A stretch of 64,000 nucleotides of DNA from Fomitopsis serialis (lineage: Eukaryota > Basidiomycota > Agaricomycetes > Polyporales > Fomitopsidaceae). Below are positions 22,807-33,511 of the stretch, one piece after another. Location of the stretch: assembly GCF_022376445.1 (NCBI RefSeq), contig NW_025954990.1:124001-188000 (forward strand), given 5' to 3'. Position numbers and translations under genes: made by a program. Position 1 is the stretch's first letter. Every line of letters starts with the position of its first letter. Under the pieces are notes generated by a model, which worked only from the letters and a program-made list of their open reading frames with translations, had not been told where the DNA came from and ran no database searches.

Positions 22807-24935
22807 ATGACAGACTTCATTCGTCGTCTTGTCTCCCTCGACAAGGCTAGATATAAGGACGATGAACTGGACATTGACCTCGGTGAGTCGATTTCAGGTT
22901 ATTGGGGTTGCAACCATGTCGGGCTAAACACCGTGAACCTCTCAGACCTTGTCTACATCACCGAGCAAGTGATTGTGATGGGGTACCCTGCATCCGGGTT
23001 GGAAGCGTTGTATCGCAACCGACGCGAGGATGCCAAACGTTTCCTGGAGCATCGTCACGGCAAGAACTTCTGGGTGTTCAATTTCTGCCCAGTGGCAGAG
23101 AACTGCTACCCTGCCAGTATTTTTGATGGCAGAGTTAGCAGATACCCGTTTCCTGACCACCAGTACGTGCAGTTCTTGATCTCTCAATGGATAATTCAAA
23201 ACAGGTCGGCGCAGCGCTCCACCGCTGGCGATCCTTCCATTAGTCGCCCGCGAGATACGAGCATGGTTAGAGCCTTCCAAAGAGCGAGTCGCGGTCCTGC
23301 ACTGCAAAGGTGAGGTCCTCATCACACATATCTCTGCTGGAAGCTGAGTGAACCGCTCTTCAATAAGCTGGCAAGGGACGATCAGGTACCATGGCGTGCG
23401 CGTACCTCCTCACATCCGACCAAGCACCCAGTCCCCAAACGGTCAAGCGAAGTCAGACAGCGAAGGATGAAGCGACCGCACGCGCACAGCAAATTATGAA
23501 CTCAATGCCTTCGGATGATAACTCACAAGATGTCCCTCCTCAGACCGAGCCTGGAACGCCCGTACCTCCCGACATGACCGACGATGAAGGGATGAATGCC
23601 ATGCAGCAGCAAGGTTCTCAAGGCGACCACGCCGAGAATCTCACACGAGTCCTTGAACTGCACACATCGAAACGGATGAGGCGCCCCACTTCGCCCTCCC
23701 AGCAGACGAAACAAGGTGTCAGCATCCCGAGCCAGCGCAGGTGGCTATACTACTGGTCTCTTGTCATCTCACATCAAGCTCCGCCAGGCTTCTGGTCAAA
23801 GGAGTCTGGAGTCCTGAAGCGCCCCCCGCCGAAAATCCGCCTCACACAGGTCGCGATCCGTATGCGCGAGCTGTCTGGTGTGAAGGTGAACCTGATGCGC
23901 GCTGCCAACGCGCTCCTCGAACGGACTAGCTATGCCAAAGCGCCCAAGGGCGAAATTGCGACAGCGTCGCGGGCAGGCGGGCGCATATGGGTGTCGCTCG
24001 CGCGGTACGACGATGACCTAACTGAGACGCTGGAACGGTGGGAGCGGCAGACACGCGACGACGGCGGGAACATGGGGCGACGCAAGCCGGGAAGCGAGAG
24101 AGTGGGGGACGAGGCGCTCTCGGGCGTCTTCGAGGATGACATATGGGACAAGGGCAAGATGGTCAGGCCGTTCGCGCGCCTGGGGGTGGTGCGGGAGGAA
24201 GACTACCGGAAGGAGGACACTCAGACGGTGAGCCAGAGCCTCGTTGCGCCTACTTACTGACATAGTGGCGTCGTTGATGGATGAGCGCTGATGCCGAAAC
24301 TATACCAGGATGGAAAAGTGGTGACGCGGGTCCTCAAGCCTTTGACAGATGACAAGTGGGGCAAACTCAAGGAGACGATAAGACAGCATGCGGAAAAGGA
24401 AGTGCAAGAGCAAGACGAGAAAGCGCTATCGGATGGAGTGACCGATGTACATGTCGAGTCAGAGAGCACGTCCATCAGCGACGTTACCCAGACGTTGAAA
24501 GACGATCAAGGCGTCGTGCTAAATGCTGATCGGGAGGTGCGCGTCAAGGTCTACATGGGTCAGGTATGTCAGCTGCGCTCTCTGTCACAGGAAACAACAT
24601 CAACTAATCCGCGTCAGGTCTTCCTGGGCTGGTTCTGGTTCATCCCCACCTTCCACATGCCACATCCCCGTACTCCGATCGGCCAGAGCTCAACGCTGGT
24701 CCTGACGCGGAAGGAACTCGACTTTCCCGTCGGAATAGGGGCCAACATCATCGACGTGACAGTTTCGATGGATTGGGTGCCTGAAAAGGCAGACGTGCTC
24801 GATCCGCCGTCACGCGAGGGCAGCCTGGCGTCCCGCCAGGGACGTGGAGAGCCTGCGGTGCTAGCTTCGTCGTTGCTGGCTGCGAGCGACCCCATTGCGG
24901 GCGTAGTGGACACCAAGCAAGCGGCGGAGGACTAG
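22807..24935 (+). CDS. PTEN-family phosphoinositide phosphatase
   Basis: Six exons (22807-22882, 22946-23162, 23215-23309, 23368-24227, 24309-24563, 24618-24935) keep phase throughout and encode 606 residues. The N-terminus FIRRLVSLDKARY and VYITEQVIVMGYPA match the PTEN N-terminal and phosphatase region. FPDHHAPP supplies the general-acid Asp. The P-loop is HCKAGKGRSG, keeping the catalytic Cys and Arg plus both Lys residues that in human PTEN favour PtdIns(3,4,5)P3. GVSIPSQRRWLYYWS and FLGWFWFIPTFHMP belong to the end of the phosphatase domain and the C2 domain. A Ser/Gln/Pro-rich insert of about 100 residues follows the P-loop, and a second charged insert (DDDLTETLERWERQT to VREEDYRKED) sits inside the C2 region. 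Predicted to oppose PI3-kinase signalling at membranes. Confidence 0.92.
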
Positions 24936-26330
24936 ATCATATCACCGACTGTGGAAATCTACGTACACTCAATAATTTTCCATACCGATGAAGAGTCGGA
25001 ACGAGGGGCTGCTGGATCCGATACGTATGTCAATACGGTGGCAGGAAGGCCGACAAGCACAGCTCGTTAATGCGGCCGGGGTTTGTGCGGTCAAACCTTG
25101 TCACATAAGCTCACTCGAAGTTCGAAGTCAGGAGAACCCACCTGGCTTCCGATCCGGTCAACGGGCTCACACTGCCTAAGGTGCACGAGGATGTTGGCAG
25201 TCAGACAGATAGTATACAATGTCAGCGGAGTTGGTGGCCGTCGACTGAATCACTCTACTCACCGCGCACGCCCAGCGACGTCGGCCCGAAGACAGCGGCT
25301 TGTGTTGGTTCCGCTTGAGTACAAAGCCTGAGAGTAAGAAGAGACACTATGAGAACTCCAACCCAGGCTCATGCTACTGCCGGCTTCATCTCCGAAGGAG
25401 AATGAGGCTGGGCCGAATAGACAGAACAGACATGGGGAAGGGGGACGAAAGGTGGCTGAAGCACACGGTACTTTTGTTGCATTGACACTGGCACGTACTC
25501 TCCTGGCGTCATCCGATGATTTTCCAAATCTCTTTCTGCTGCCCTGCCAGCAACTGCCAGAGTATAATTAATAGGTACGTTCAAGACATTCCCACAATCC
25601 GGAAGCATCGGCAGTTATGCTCAGATGCTTCGGAACGGACTCATCGAAGAAGGAGGAAGCCAGCGGAGAAAAGGTACTTACGACTTTTGGGCCGTTCAGG
25701 CTCGTTCAGGTGATTCTGACTGCTTCTCGATAAGTGTCGTGGAGGCACGTCCCGTCGACGTCTCGGCCTGGTATCGATACTGAGCAGGCGTCATTGGGGT
25801 GATACATACGGACGGCGTCGGTCGGCAAGCTGAGGACGATGGTCGCACGCGCTGCCCAATCTCTGTGAGCTTCGAAGTTGATGTGATGCGGCAAACTCGA
25901 CTATACCTTTCCTTGCATTACCAGCTCCGGAGACATCTGGAGGCCCGTCAGATTGGCATGGGATGCCCCAAGCTAGCCCATATGTGTATCTTGGCACGTC
26001 GCGGCCAATAGACTCGGCGGTCAGCGGGTTCCCTTTACTGAACGCCCCGGGCTGTGCGCAGGCCGGAAGCAAGGCAGGTTAGAACTTATAGAACCAGATT
26101 CGCGCTGTGATCCTGTGATTGGGGAAGCGCTCTGGCCTGCAGCCGATGCGCGATCGCCACCGTGACGGTCTTCGTGGGCCCGCTACACCGGACTCGTCCC
26201 GAAAGCTCGCAATTTCCCAGGTCGCTTGTCATTGTCCCCCGTTGTCCCCTATCGTGTCCTTTCTTCCGTACCCTCGTCGAGACCGGTATGCCTCACCGTG
26301 CCTCCCGGTGAGCGCACATCTACCTCTGGC
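24936..26330. other. Spacer, no supported gene
   Basis: About 1.4 kb. Short minus-strand frames at 26072-25791 and 25894-25706 are open and adjacent, but I find neither a domain nor a good splice between them. The last 150 bases are the presumed promoter of the seven-helix gene. Confidence 0.4.
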
Positions 26331-28289
26331 ATGATCTCGTACGCGTTGAAGGCTGCATGGTTCGCTCTTTCTCTCTCGGGTGCGTAGCAGTCTCCTTTCT
26401 GGCAGTGGTCGCTCCGTGGCATGAGAACTCATGCCCTCCCAGGTCTTCTTACTAGTTTGGTGGTCCTACGTTACTCTGTCGTCGCTCTGGGGGGACACTG
26501 GATACCCGTCACGTACGCCATCGCCAATACGGCGATGCAGGTAGTATTCTGCTTGGGTATGTCATGCATCCGCCAACATATAGACCACCAGCTGAATCTA
26601 TACAGGCATGATATGGAAGATGAATCCGTACGCAATGCCGTCTGGGTTCTGTAGACGTGAGCTTCATTACTTTCCTGCCTGAATAATACGTACTGACCAC
26701 CATGTACCCTCACACAGTGCAGGCCGCACTTGTGACCCTCTCATGGTTCGCTATGACCGGCCTGTGCGCCATCATGACAGTCTCTACGTCATTGTCGATC
26801 GTGCGTTCCCGAGGAAAGCTAAGCGTGGCAGACTTGTGAGTGGCATACTGGCCCACTTATTCACGGCGTGCTCATGAGCACGCAGCCAACGTTCCCTGGA
26901 GTGGCACCCTGTGTCTATGCCTGTGATGGTCGGTTGCTTGGCGATATTCTTTACTTTATGCCTTGTTGTCTCGCTCAAGCTCCACGCAATCGAGGGGGCC
27001 GACGGCTTACAGTGTGATGTCGCTCACCACGAATGGTACGTATATCACTGCGTGATCGACCTTCGAAATCTTGGATGGCTGACTGCCCCCTAGGGTCCGT
27101 CTTCTGGGTTATGCCGGTATACCCCTTCTGTTTGCAATACCCTCCCTAGTGCTTGCTTGTGCCTCTGTCGTCCTGCTACTGTCTAGTCGACAACAATCTA
27201 CTCATCCCCCAACCAGTTACCAAACCTCCCAGGCCGACGCCTTCACCGCAGTCCCTGTGCGCCGCTTGCAGTCAGCGAAGCGGATCTCGACGCGGTCCTC
27301 CGAGCGAGACACCCCCATTGAGCCCGAGCTCCGGACTCCCGCTACGGCCGTCTTCGACCCAGACGTGCACGAGATCCCGAGGACCACGTCGACCACCCCG
27401 ACGGCAGAACACATGATATACATTGTGCCGTCCCGGACACCGTCCGACCATGGACGGACGAGCGTCGGCCGCGCGCCCATCAGCCCTATCGTAGCGCGCC
27501 ACAGCCGACACTACCACCTGCCGTTCTCCTGGAAATCGGGCTCGGGGTCGAACCTTTCGCTGGGGCAGACGTCCGCAGATGCACGCCCGAGCAGGTCAAC
27601 GAAGTCGCCCTCGCCGATGTCCTTCCTGCCGCACATGTCGTCGAGCAGTGCGCGGACGAGCCCGGAGAACATGCACGTGTGCCCGACGCTCATGTACGGC
27701 CAGCCGTCGTCGCCGACCTTCCTGACGAACCTCGGCGACGACTCCGTGAACGGCCATTCGGACGGCGGCGTGTTCTGGGACGAGGAGACGGGCGCGTTCG
27801 TGTACGACGGCGAGGACGACGACGACGAGACGACGAGCGGGTCGATGCGCTGGGCCCGCCCGTCCGTCGCGTCCGACTCGACGAAGTCGCCGGAGCTCGA
27901 GTTCGCGCGGGGTCCCGGCGCAGGGGAAGGCCCGACGATGTACACCTGTAGGTCCCCGTTTGGCCATCTCGGTATCGCGCGCATGGCTGATGAGACCCCC
28001 GCGCTGTCTCACTTGACGTACAGACCCCAAGCGGCCGTCGTCTTCGGACGTGGCGGTGTCAACGCCCGCGTGGCGCAGTGCAGACGTGTGGCGGACACTC
28101 TTCTTCGAGACTTTCCTGTCGTTCGCCCAGATAGCCGGCGCAATCACCTCGCTGAGCGATGTCTTCTCCGGGCGCGGTCCGCCCACGCCTTTCGGCTCGC
28201 AGCACGTCGCCTTCCTGCTCTTTGCATGGGCGCCGACAATAGCGTTCGGCGTGCTCCCGTGGCGGCGGCTCATGTCGCTCATCCACTGA
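26331..28289 (+). CDS. Seven-helix receptor-like membrane protein with long third inner loop
   Basis: Seven exons (26331-26377, 26456-26556, 26606-26656, 26718-26835, 26886-27035, 27094-27947, 28024-28289) in consistent phase encode 528 residues. Hydrophobic helices: TM1 about 3-27, TM2 about 33-55 (TYAIANTAMQVVFCLGMIW), TM3 after FCRLQAAL, TM4 (MPVMVGCLAIFFTLCLVVSL), TM5 (GIPLLFAIPSLVLACASVVL), TM6 (TLFFETFLSFAQIAGAITSL) and TM7 (HVAFLLFAWAPTIAFGVL). Between TM5 and TM6 is a polar Ser/Thr/Pro-rich loop of about 275 residues with an acidic run. A Cys at the start of TM3 and one in the second outer loop (GLQCDV) could form the disulfide typical of GPCRs. The layout resembles basidiomycete pheromone-receptor-like or orphan GPCRs. 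The ligand is unknown, and sequence similarity to STE3 is not certain. Confidence 0.8.
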
Positions 28290-28691
28290 CGGTTCTTTGG
28301 GTATTTAAGTAGATCTCGAAGTCGACTCCAGAGTGTCACCATCGTTCCTTCGGTCGGCAGTGCGTCATCTGTATTCGTAGTCAGTCGTATTCATAGTCAG
28401 TCGTTACTTGCTGCTTGTGCTATCCAATAGGCCGTATCCTAGGGTCCATAATGCTGTCTACACACGTTTGCTTGCGGGCTCCACCAAGAGCCTATATCCC
28501 AGCTGCGTAATCTCTATGCATACCCTCGCTCCAATGTACTTGTACTTGTGTTGATTGCAATCACTCCTCTGGGCTGTGGAGATTTCTATGCAGCATCTAT
28601 TGCATTTACTCGTTGAATTCGTTGAACAGCGCAAGAAAGGTGGCGAAGTCTGTAGAGCACAAGAAACACACTATCCGAAAGAACGGCTCAA
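28290..28691. other. Convergent spacer
   Basis: Between the 3' ends of the seven-helix gene and the CBS-domain gene. A small direct repeat containing AGTCAGTCGT occurs twice near 28378-28404. No gene seen. Confidence 0.5.
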
Positions 28692-29475
28692 TCAACCGCG
28701 ACGAGACACGAAGTTCTGTGAGAGCGAGTGGGCTGAGCTCGCAAACGTATCGGAAGACATGGATATGGCGGCTTACGTCGAGATCCTGTTTTGTTGCGAC
28801 CCCAAGCACGAACTTGCGACTGTAGTCTGTCACTGACGAGTGCAACAGATCCATCATTGACAATCAGCCTTCCTTCTCAGGATGAAACGTACCGATCGCA
28901 AAGACATTGTGCCGCAGGAACTCCTCCAATTCTGGCAGCGGCGTTGACGGCGTAATGATTGTATAGGGATGCGACGACGACCGATTGAATTTGGTCAAGT
29001 GTGTGATCACCCTGTCGTCCTAGCAAGGAAGGAACGTCAGCGCGTTAGGATACGCCATGAAGAAGGGCTTGAGACATAGACATAGACGTACAGGGGCAGC
29101 CTGCCCGGCTTCCCACTTCTCCTTCAAGGCGGCAACGTCGAGGTAGCCAAGAGGTTTGCGGTGTCGGTCGAGTACCCTGTGTGCGTATCATTCAGGCATG
29201 CTGTTCTGATGCAATGCAGATTAGAGGTGACTTACGGGATGTACGAGAAGTCTCGCTCATAAGCCGACTCGATCGCTCGTGAGATGGCTTCATCGGACGG
29301 CAGCGCAAAGGCGGGCGGGAGTTGGAGGTCCTGCATGTTGAAGGTGGTTACCTCCTTTCATGACCAGAGGTGTTCTGAGTCGACGTACCTCCACAACCGC
29401 TCCCCGATATTTGTCTCCCTGAGGCAGAACAACTCCGTTAGGTTGAGACGCACTTGCTGTCGAGACTGTAGCCAT
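28692..29475 (-). CDS. CBS-domain protein
   Basis: Multi-exon gene read from ATG 29475 to TGA 28692-28694, giving a small protein of about 157 residues. Two CBS (cystathionine beta-synthase) motifs are seen: AISRAIESAYERDFSYIPVL followed by GYLDVAALKEKW, and the second from PELEEFLRHNVFAI to FVLGVATKQDLDNFVSRRG, the latter typical of the end of a CBS repeat. CBS pairs (Bateman modules) usually bind adenosyl ligands and regulate partner enzymes or channels. This one has no other domain, so it may be a stand-alone energy sensor; its role is unknown. The last two exons (VTDYSRKFVLGVATKQDLD and NFVSRRG) were found by splice phase. It lies head-to-tail with RPN1 upstream. Confidence 0.82.
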
Positions 29476-29812
29476 CGTGGATGCTGAAGGTTATCAGTAA
29501 CTACAGGCTCAAGCTAGCCAAGTGGAAGTGTAGAAGCAAGAACAGCGTCGTGCAAGTCGAAGTCGAATGGCACCATATTGTGCTCGTGCAATGGGCAGTT
29601 TCACCACGGGAGGATCTTGAGCGGCCCACTTTGGCACCACGGCAAAGGCCGAAGCTTCAAGCATCCACGAATCCCAACCTCGAGTATCAAAACAGCAGCA
29701 GTATTGGGAGTGGACCTATTACGCTGCTGAACGACCGAACACTACTGAGGGCCCATGCGAAGGTGCGAGAAAGCTAGATTCATGCGACGAATTACAATTA
29801 TACTGATAGCAA
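29476..29812. other. Promoter-size spacer upstream of CBS gene
   Basis: About 340 bp between the RPN1 stop and the CBS-gene start; no gene or strong element identified. Confidence 0.5.
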
Positions 29813-32800
29813 CTACAGCTCCATCTGGTCCTCCTTCTCGTACCCCGGGTTTTTCTGCAGGATGACGAAGCCCTCCAGCACATGCGCGAAGGGGATGAAC
29901 TCCTCCGTCGCGAGCTCGGCCCGCTCCGTCGTGCCCAACCGTACTGGTGTCGAGTGCGTTTGGAAGCCGGAGATCGTTCTTGGCTTGCCGGCTTGGCCGA
30001 CGACGTCGACGGCCTGCACATAATTGGGTGAGCCGGGGTCGAGCAATAAACAGTATGACTACACACCTGACCAACGCGGACGGTGACCGGGAAGCTCTTG
30101 AGTTCCTCGTTGAGGGTAATGAGGAACCTCGGATACATCGCCGTCACGAGGAAGTACAACATCCAGTGGTACTTGTCGAGCACGACTGGGAAGCAAAATA
30201 TCAACACCAGTGACACATTCATACTTCACGAGTCGACTCACAGCCTTTCGCGTCTGTAAACGCGAGCAGCGTAGCCAACAAACCCGCCACACCTGTTCTG
30301 CTCATGATGTTGCGGTCCGAGAAGAACGGATTGATAGTGAGCGTCCCCTTGCCCATATGTACGAGTCCCTGCGCGATGCGGACCATGAACAAGCAATCAG
30401 GCTCCTTGTAGTAGTAGCCCGCTAGTTGTCGGAGCATCTGTGCGAGCCGGGCGTTGTTGGATCCAGCACCGACCAAACCCATGGCGAAGATCGCGTTGAG
30501 TGCGACGGCGAGGTCGTTGTCGTGGCTGTACTTCGAGAGGGTGTCGAGTACGGGAAGCTGAGGATTTGATGCGCTGAGGAGGCCGAGGGCTAGAGGGACC
30601 GTTTTCCGGATGACAGGCTCTCCATAGTGCATCTGCGGGCAAGACATTGTAATTCAAACCATATTCCAGGCAAGCGTAAGACTCACGAGGTGGTTCAGTG
30701 TCCGCATGGACATCTCTGAGCCGACCTCCTCGCCCATCGAGACCAACGCAATACCCAGAACAGCAAAGGACTGGAAGGTGTCGTCTTTGGGGGGCTCCTC
30801 CGGCGCGGCATCCTTCTCATCCTTCTTCTCACCGTCCTTCTTCTCGTCCTTCGATGGCTTTACGATATGCTCGTCGCAATGGTGAAGCATCTCCTGGATC
30901 TTGAGGACATCACCCGTGCCCGCGTACGAGCACGTTTGTACGAGGATGACCGCCTGCTTCGAGATCGGGTGCTCGATCGCCTTGAGGGTCTCGATGGTCG
31001 CGTCAGAGCCGTCCTGCAAGCCTGCAAAACGTCAGCCGATAAGTCATCTCAAGAGTGCTACGAGCGACATACCGAGGTAGAGAAGCGCCAGACCAAGCAA
31101 CATGAACCTCGTCCACTTTTCCTCAAGCTGCTTGTCCTCGCGTTCCATCAGCGTCTGCAGGATCGTACTGGCGATTTCGCCATTCCCGCTGCCAACGAAG
31201 ATGAAGCCGAGTGATAGTGCAGTCAGAGACGCGATCTCCATCGAGATGCCATCGTCGCTGACGGTCGGAATGAGCATCTGCAGGAGATCTTCCCTGTGCG
31301 AGCCAACGTAGGCGAGACCAAGACCAACAATGGCGCTGATCTTCAGCGAGGCAGCTTTGTTCTCGACGTATTCGCCGAGCAGGGCTAGGGCCGCGTCGGC
31401 TTCTGTTCGTACACCGCAGTTGAGAATACCTGTCGCGAGGAGCGCGCCCGCCTGGAACAAGCATGAGTCTCACAAATCAGCATAAGTGAGAGGTATGCGG
31501 AACCGACCTTGATGTACTCTTCCGGGACGTAGGTGTATTTGTCGACATGGCTGAGACCGACGTCCGTGTCCCACAGAAGACTGAGACCAAGACTTGCTGC
31601 GGCACTCAACATACCATGGTCCTTGTTCTTGTAGATCCAGCTGTTGCCCTCCTCGGCCTCGACCATGAGCTTGTCGTTGCCGAAGCCAGCGTTGACGAAG
31701 GCATTGACGAATGTGCCAGCCAAGTTACCCCGCGCCGAGTCGACATTCGCAGCCGCAGACGTTCCTATGCAGAACATCAGTATTACTTTGTCAAGTGAGA
31801 GGGAAGACGCACTTGTGTTTTCAAGATGTGACTTGTACACATCCTCCAAGCTCTTCGGCTCCAGAACACCCAGCTCCTTGCCAAAGTCCCGGAAGTGCTC
31901 ACTCAAGTGTGTATTGCTCAAGCACTCCACGACGTCCTCTGGCAACTCTGACTCGCCCTCGTCTACACCATCCTCTGACATTTGCGGGTCGATCCATTCT
32001 CGTGGGATTTGGGCGCGGGCGAGCATGAATGCGAGCTGACGCTTCATCAAAGGGTTTGCTGGGGCGTTAAAGTCCTTGCGAATCAGCTCAGGGTCGCCGA
32101 GACGTATTGAGAGTGCGAGTGCTTGGGGGAATTTGTGTTGCTGGCCGTAGATATTGTGTGCTGTCCGGAGGAATGCGCGGTCGTCTGGTGGGGGTAGCAG
32201 ATTTACGCAGCTGCATGAAACGCGTCAGCGGTGGGCACCGAAGGCACAGAGTGGGACTCACCGAATCATGTACTGGCATATCCGCTCATACGTATTCTCG
32301 TCCACGAGCTCCGATATCCGGTCAACAATCTCCAACTCCTCCAAGAGGTCGACAGCATCTGGTTCTGCGTTGTGGTGGAGCAAGAATGCCGCGCACACCA
32401 TGGCCAGATCTTGGAGGTCGTCGATGTTCCCAATGACCTGCGGAGCCTTCATCGCTTCCTGTGCGGCTTCCGAGTCTTTCTCCAGAGCAGCGGTGGTGTC
32501 CGACTCGCCAAGTATGCGTGCACTGTACTCCTCTCCTAGCTCTGCAGCTAGGTGACGGACGTACTCATGTCCCCATGAGCCCGGTTCCGAGATTTGCGAG
32601 CCTGCGGGCTTGAGGGACGCGGAGAGCAAGCGGTAGCGGAGAGTGCCTCGCGGCTCGGTGTCCGAGTACGTCATAGCGAGCACAGACAAAATATCTGCGA
32701 ACAAGCTCTGCAGGGATTCAGTTGCGAATGCATAGCGTGGAGAGCAAGGCTAGCTCACCTTGTTCTCTGAGGGCGCCCATGTCTCGTACAATGACTGCAG

Positions 32801-33234
32801 CTCGGGATAGTGCGGATGCAGGAACTTCAGAGGTTTCGGAACAGATGTCATAGAGGACGTGGAAGTTCTGATCAGTGTCCGAAGTGTCTCCAGAGCAGGT
32901 CGGTACAGATCCGTGTTAGGTTCCTTAACATGTCCATTGTCAGTGACGCGAACGCGGTGCGCCAACGTAGAGCCAGCGAGAGTCGCGTACCTTGAGTCGT
33001 TCAACCAGCATTTCTAGCTCATTCTTGAGCTGAAGGTCCTCCTCCGACTGAACGATGAGCGCATGGCGAGTCAGTCGGCGCGAACAATATAGATACAGTG
33101 GTACTTACCAGATCCTCTCCCGCCTTCTCATCCTCCTTCAGCTTACCATCAGCTTTCTCCTCACCCTCCTTCTCCTCCTTCTTCTTCTTCGGGTCCTCAG
33201 AAGTAACCGGGATTGCAATAGTTGGTTCAGGCAT
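29813..33234 (-). CDS. RPN1: 26S proteasome regulatory subunit Rpn1 (PSMD2)
   Basis: Many exons from ATG 33234 ([20 protein letters not shown]) to the stop at 29813. The N-terminal Lys/Glu-rich KEKKE-like stretch is followed by [39 protein letters not shown] and [20 protein letters not shown]. Then come the long PC (proteasome/cyclosome) repeat toroid with [20 protein letters not shown] and the conserved C-terminus [20 protein letters not shown] ending [17 protein letters not shown]. Rpn1 is the base subunit of the 19S particle that docks ubiquitin-like shuttle factors, Ubp6 and ubiquitin. Length, about 900 residues, fits the family. A charged loop ([17 protein letters not shown]) lies between PC repeats. 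The 5' end is 278 bp from the MLH1 stop. No disruption seen. Confidence 0.93.
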
Positions 33235-33511
33235 CGTCAAATGGGTGGTGGATGGCAAAGTGAGAGGAGTGAGGTAAGACTCGAAGGTCGGGTGGCTGAA
33301 CGCGTACGCGTCGCGTCCAATTTCGTCAGGATTTCCGAGCACCTGCCATAATGGGCGCGCCGATATTACAACTATTTCATCAAATTAAGCATCAAATTCG
33401 ACACATGTGACCATGCCCGTTCGACACTGGCAATGGCATGCATTGGACTGCCGCAGTGAGGACTCAAAGGGTAGGGAATTTGGAGAAGCTCCTCAGAACC
33501 GTACATAGTAT

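Noticed and set aside
25706..26072. Two adjacent minus-strand open frames
   Set aside because: Could be exons of a decayed gene, but no good splice junction or family was recognised.
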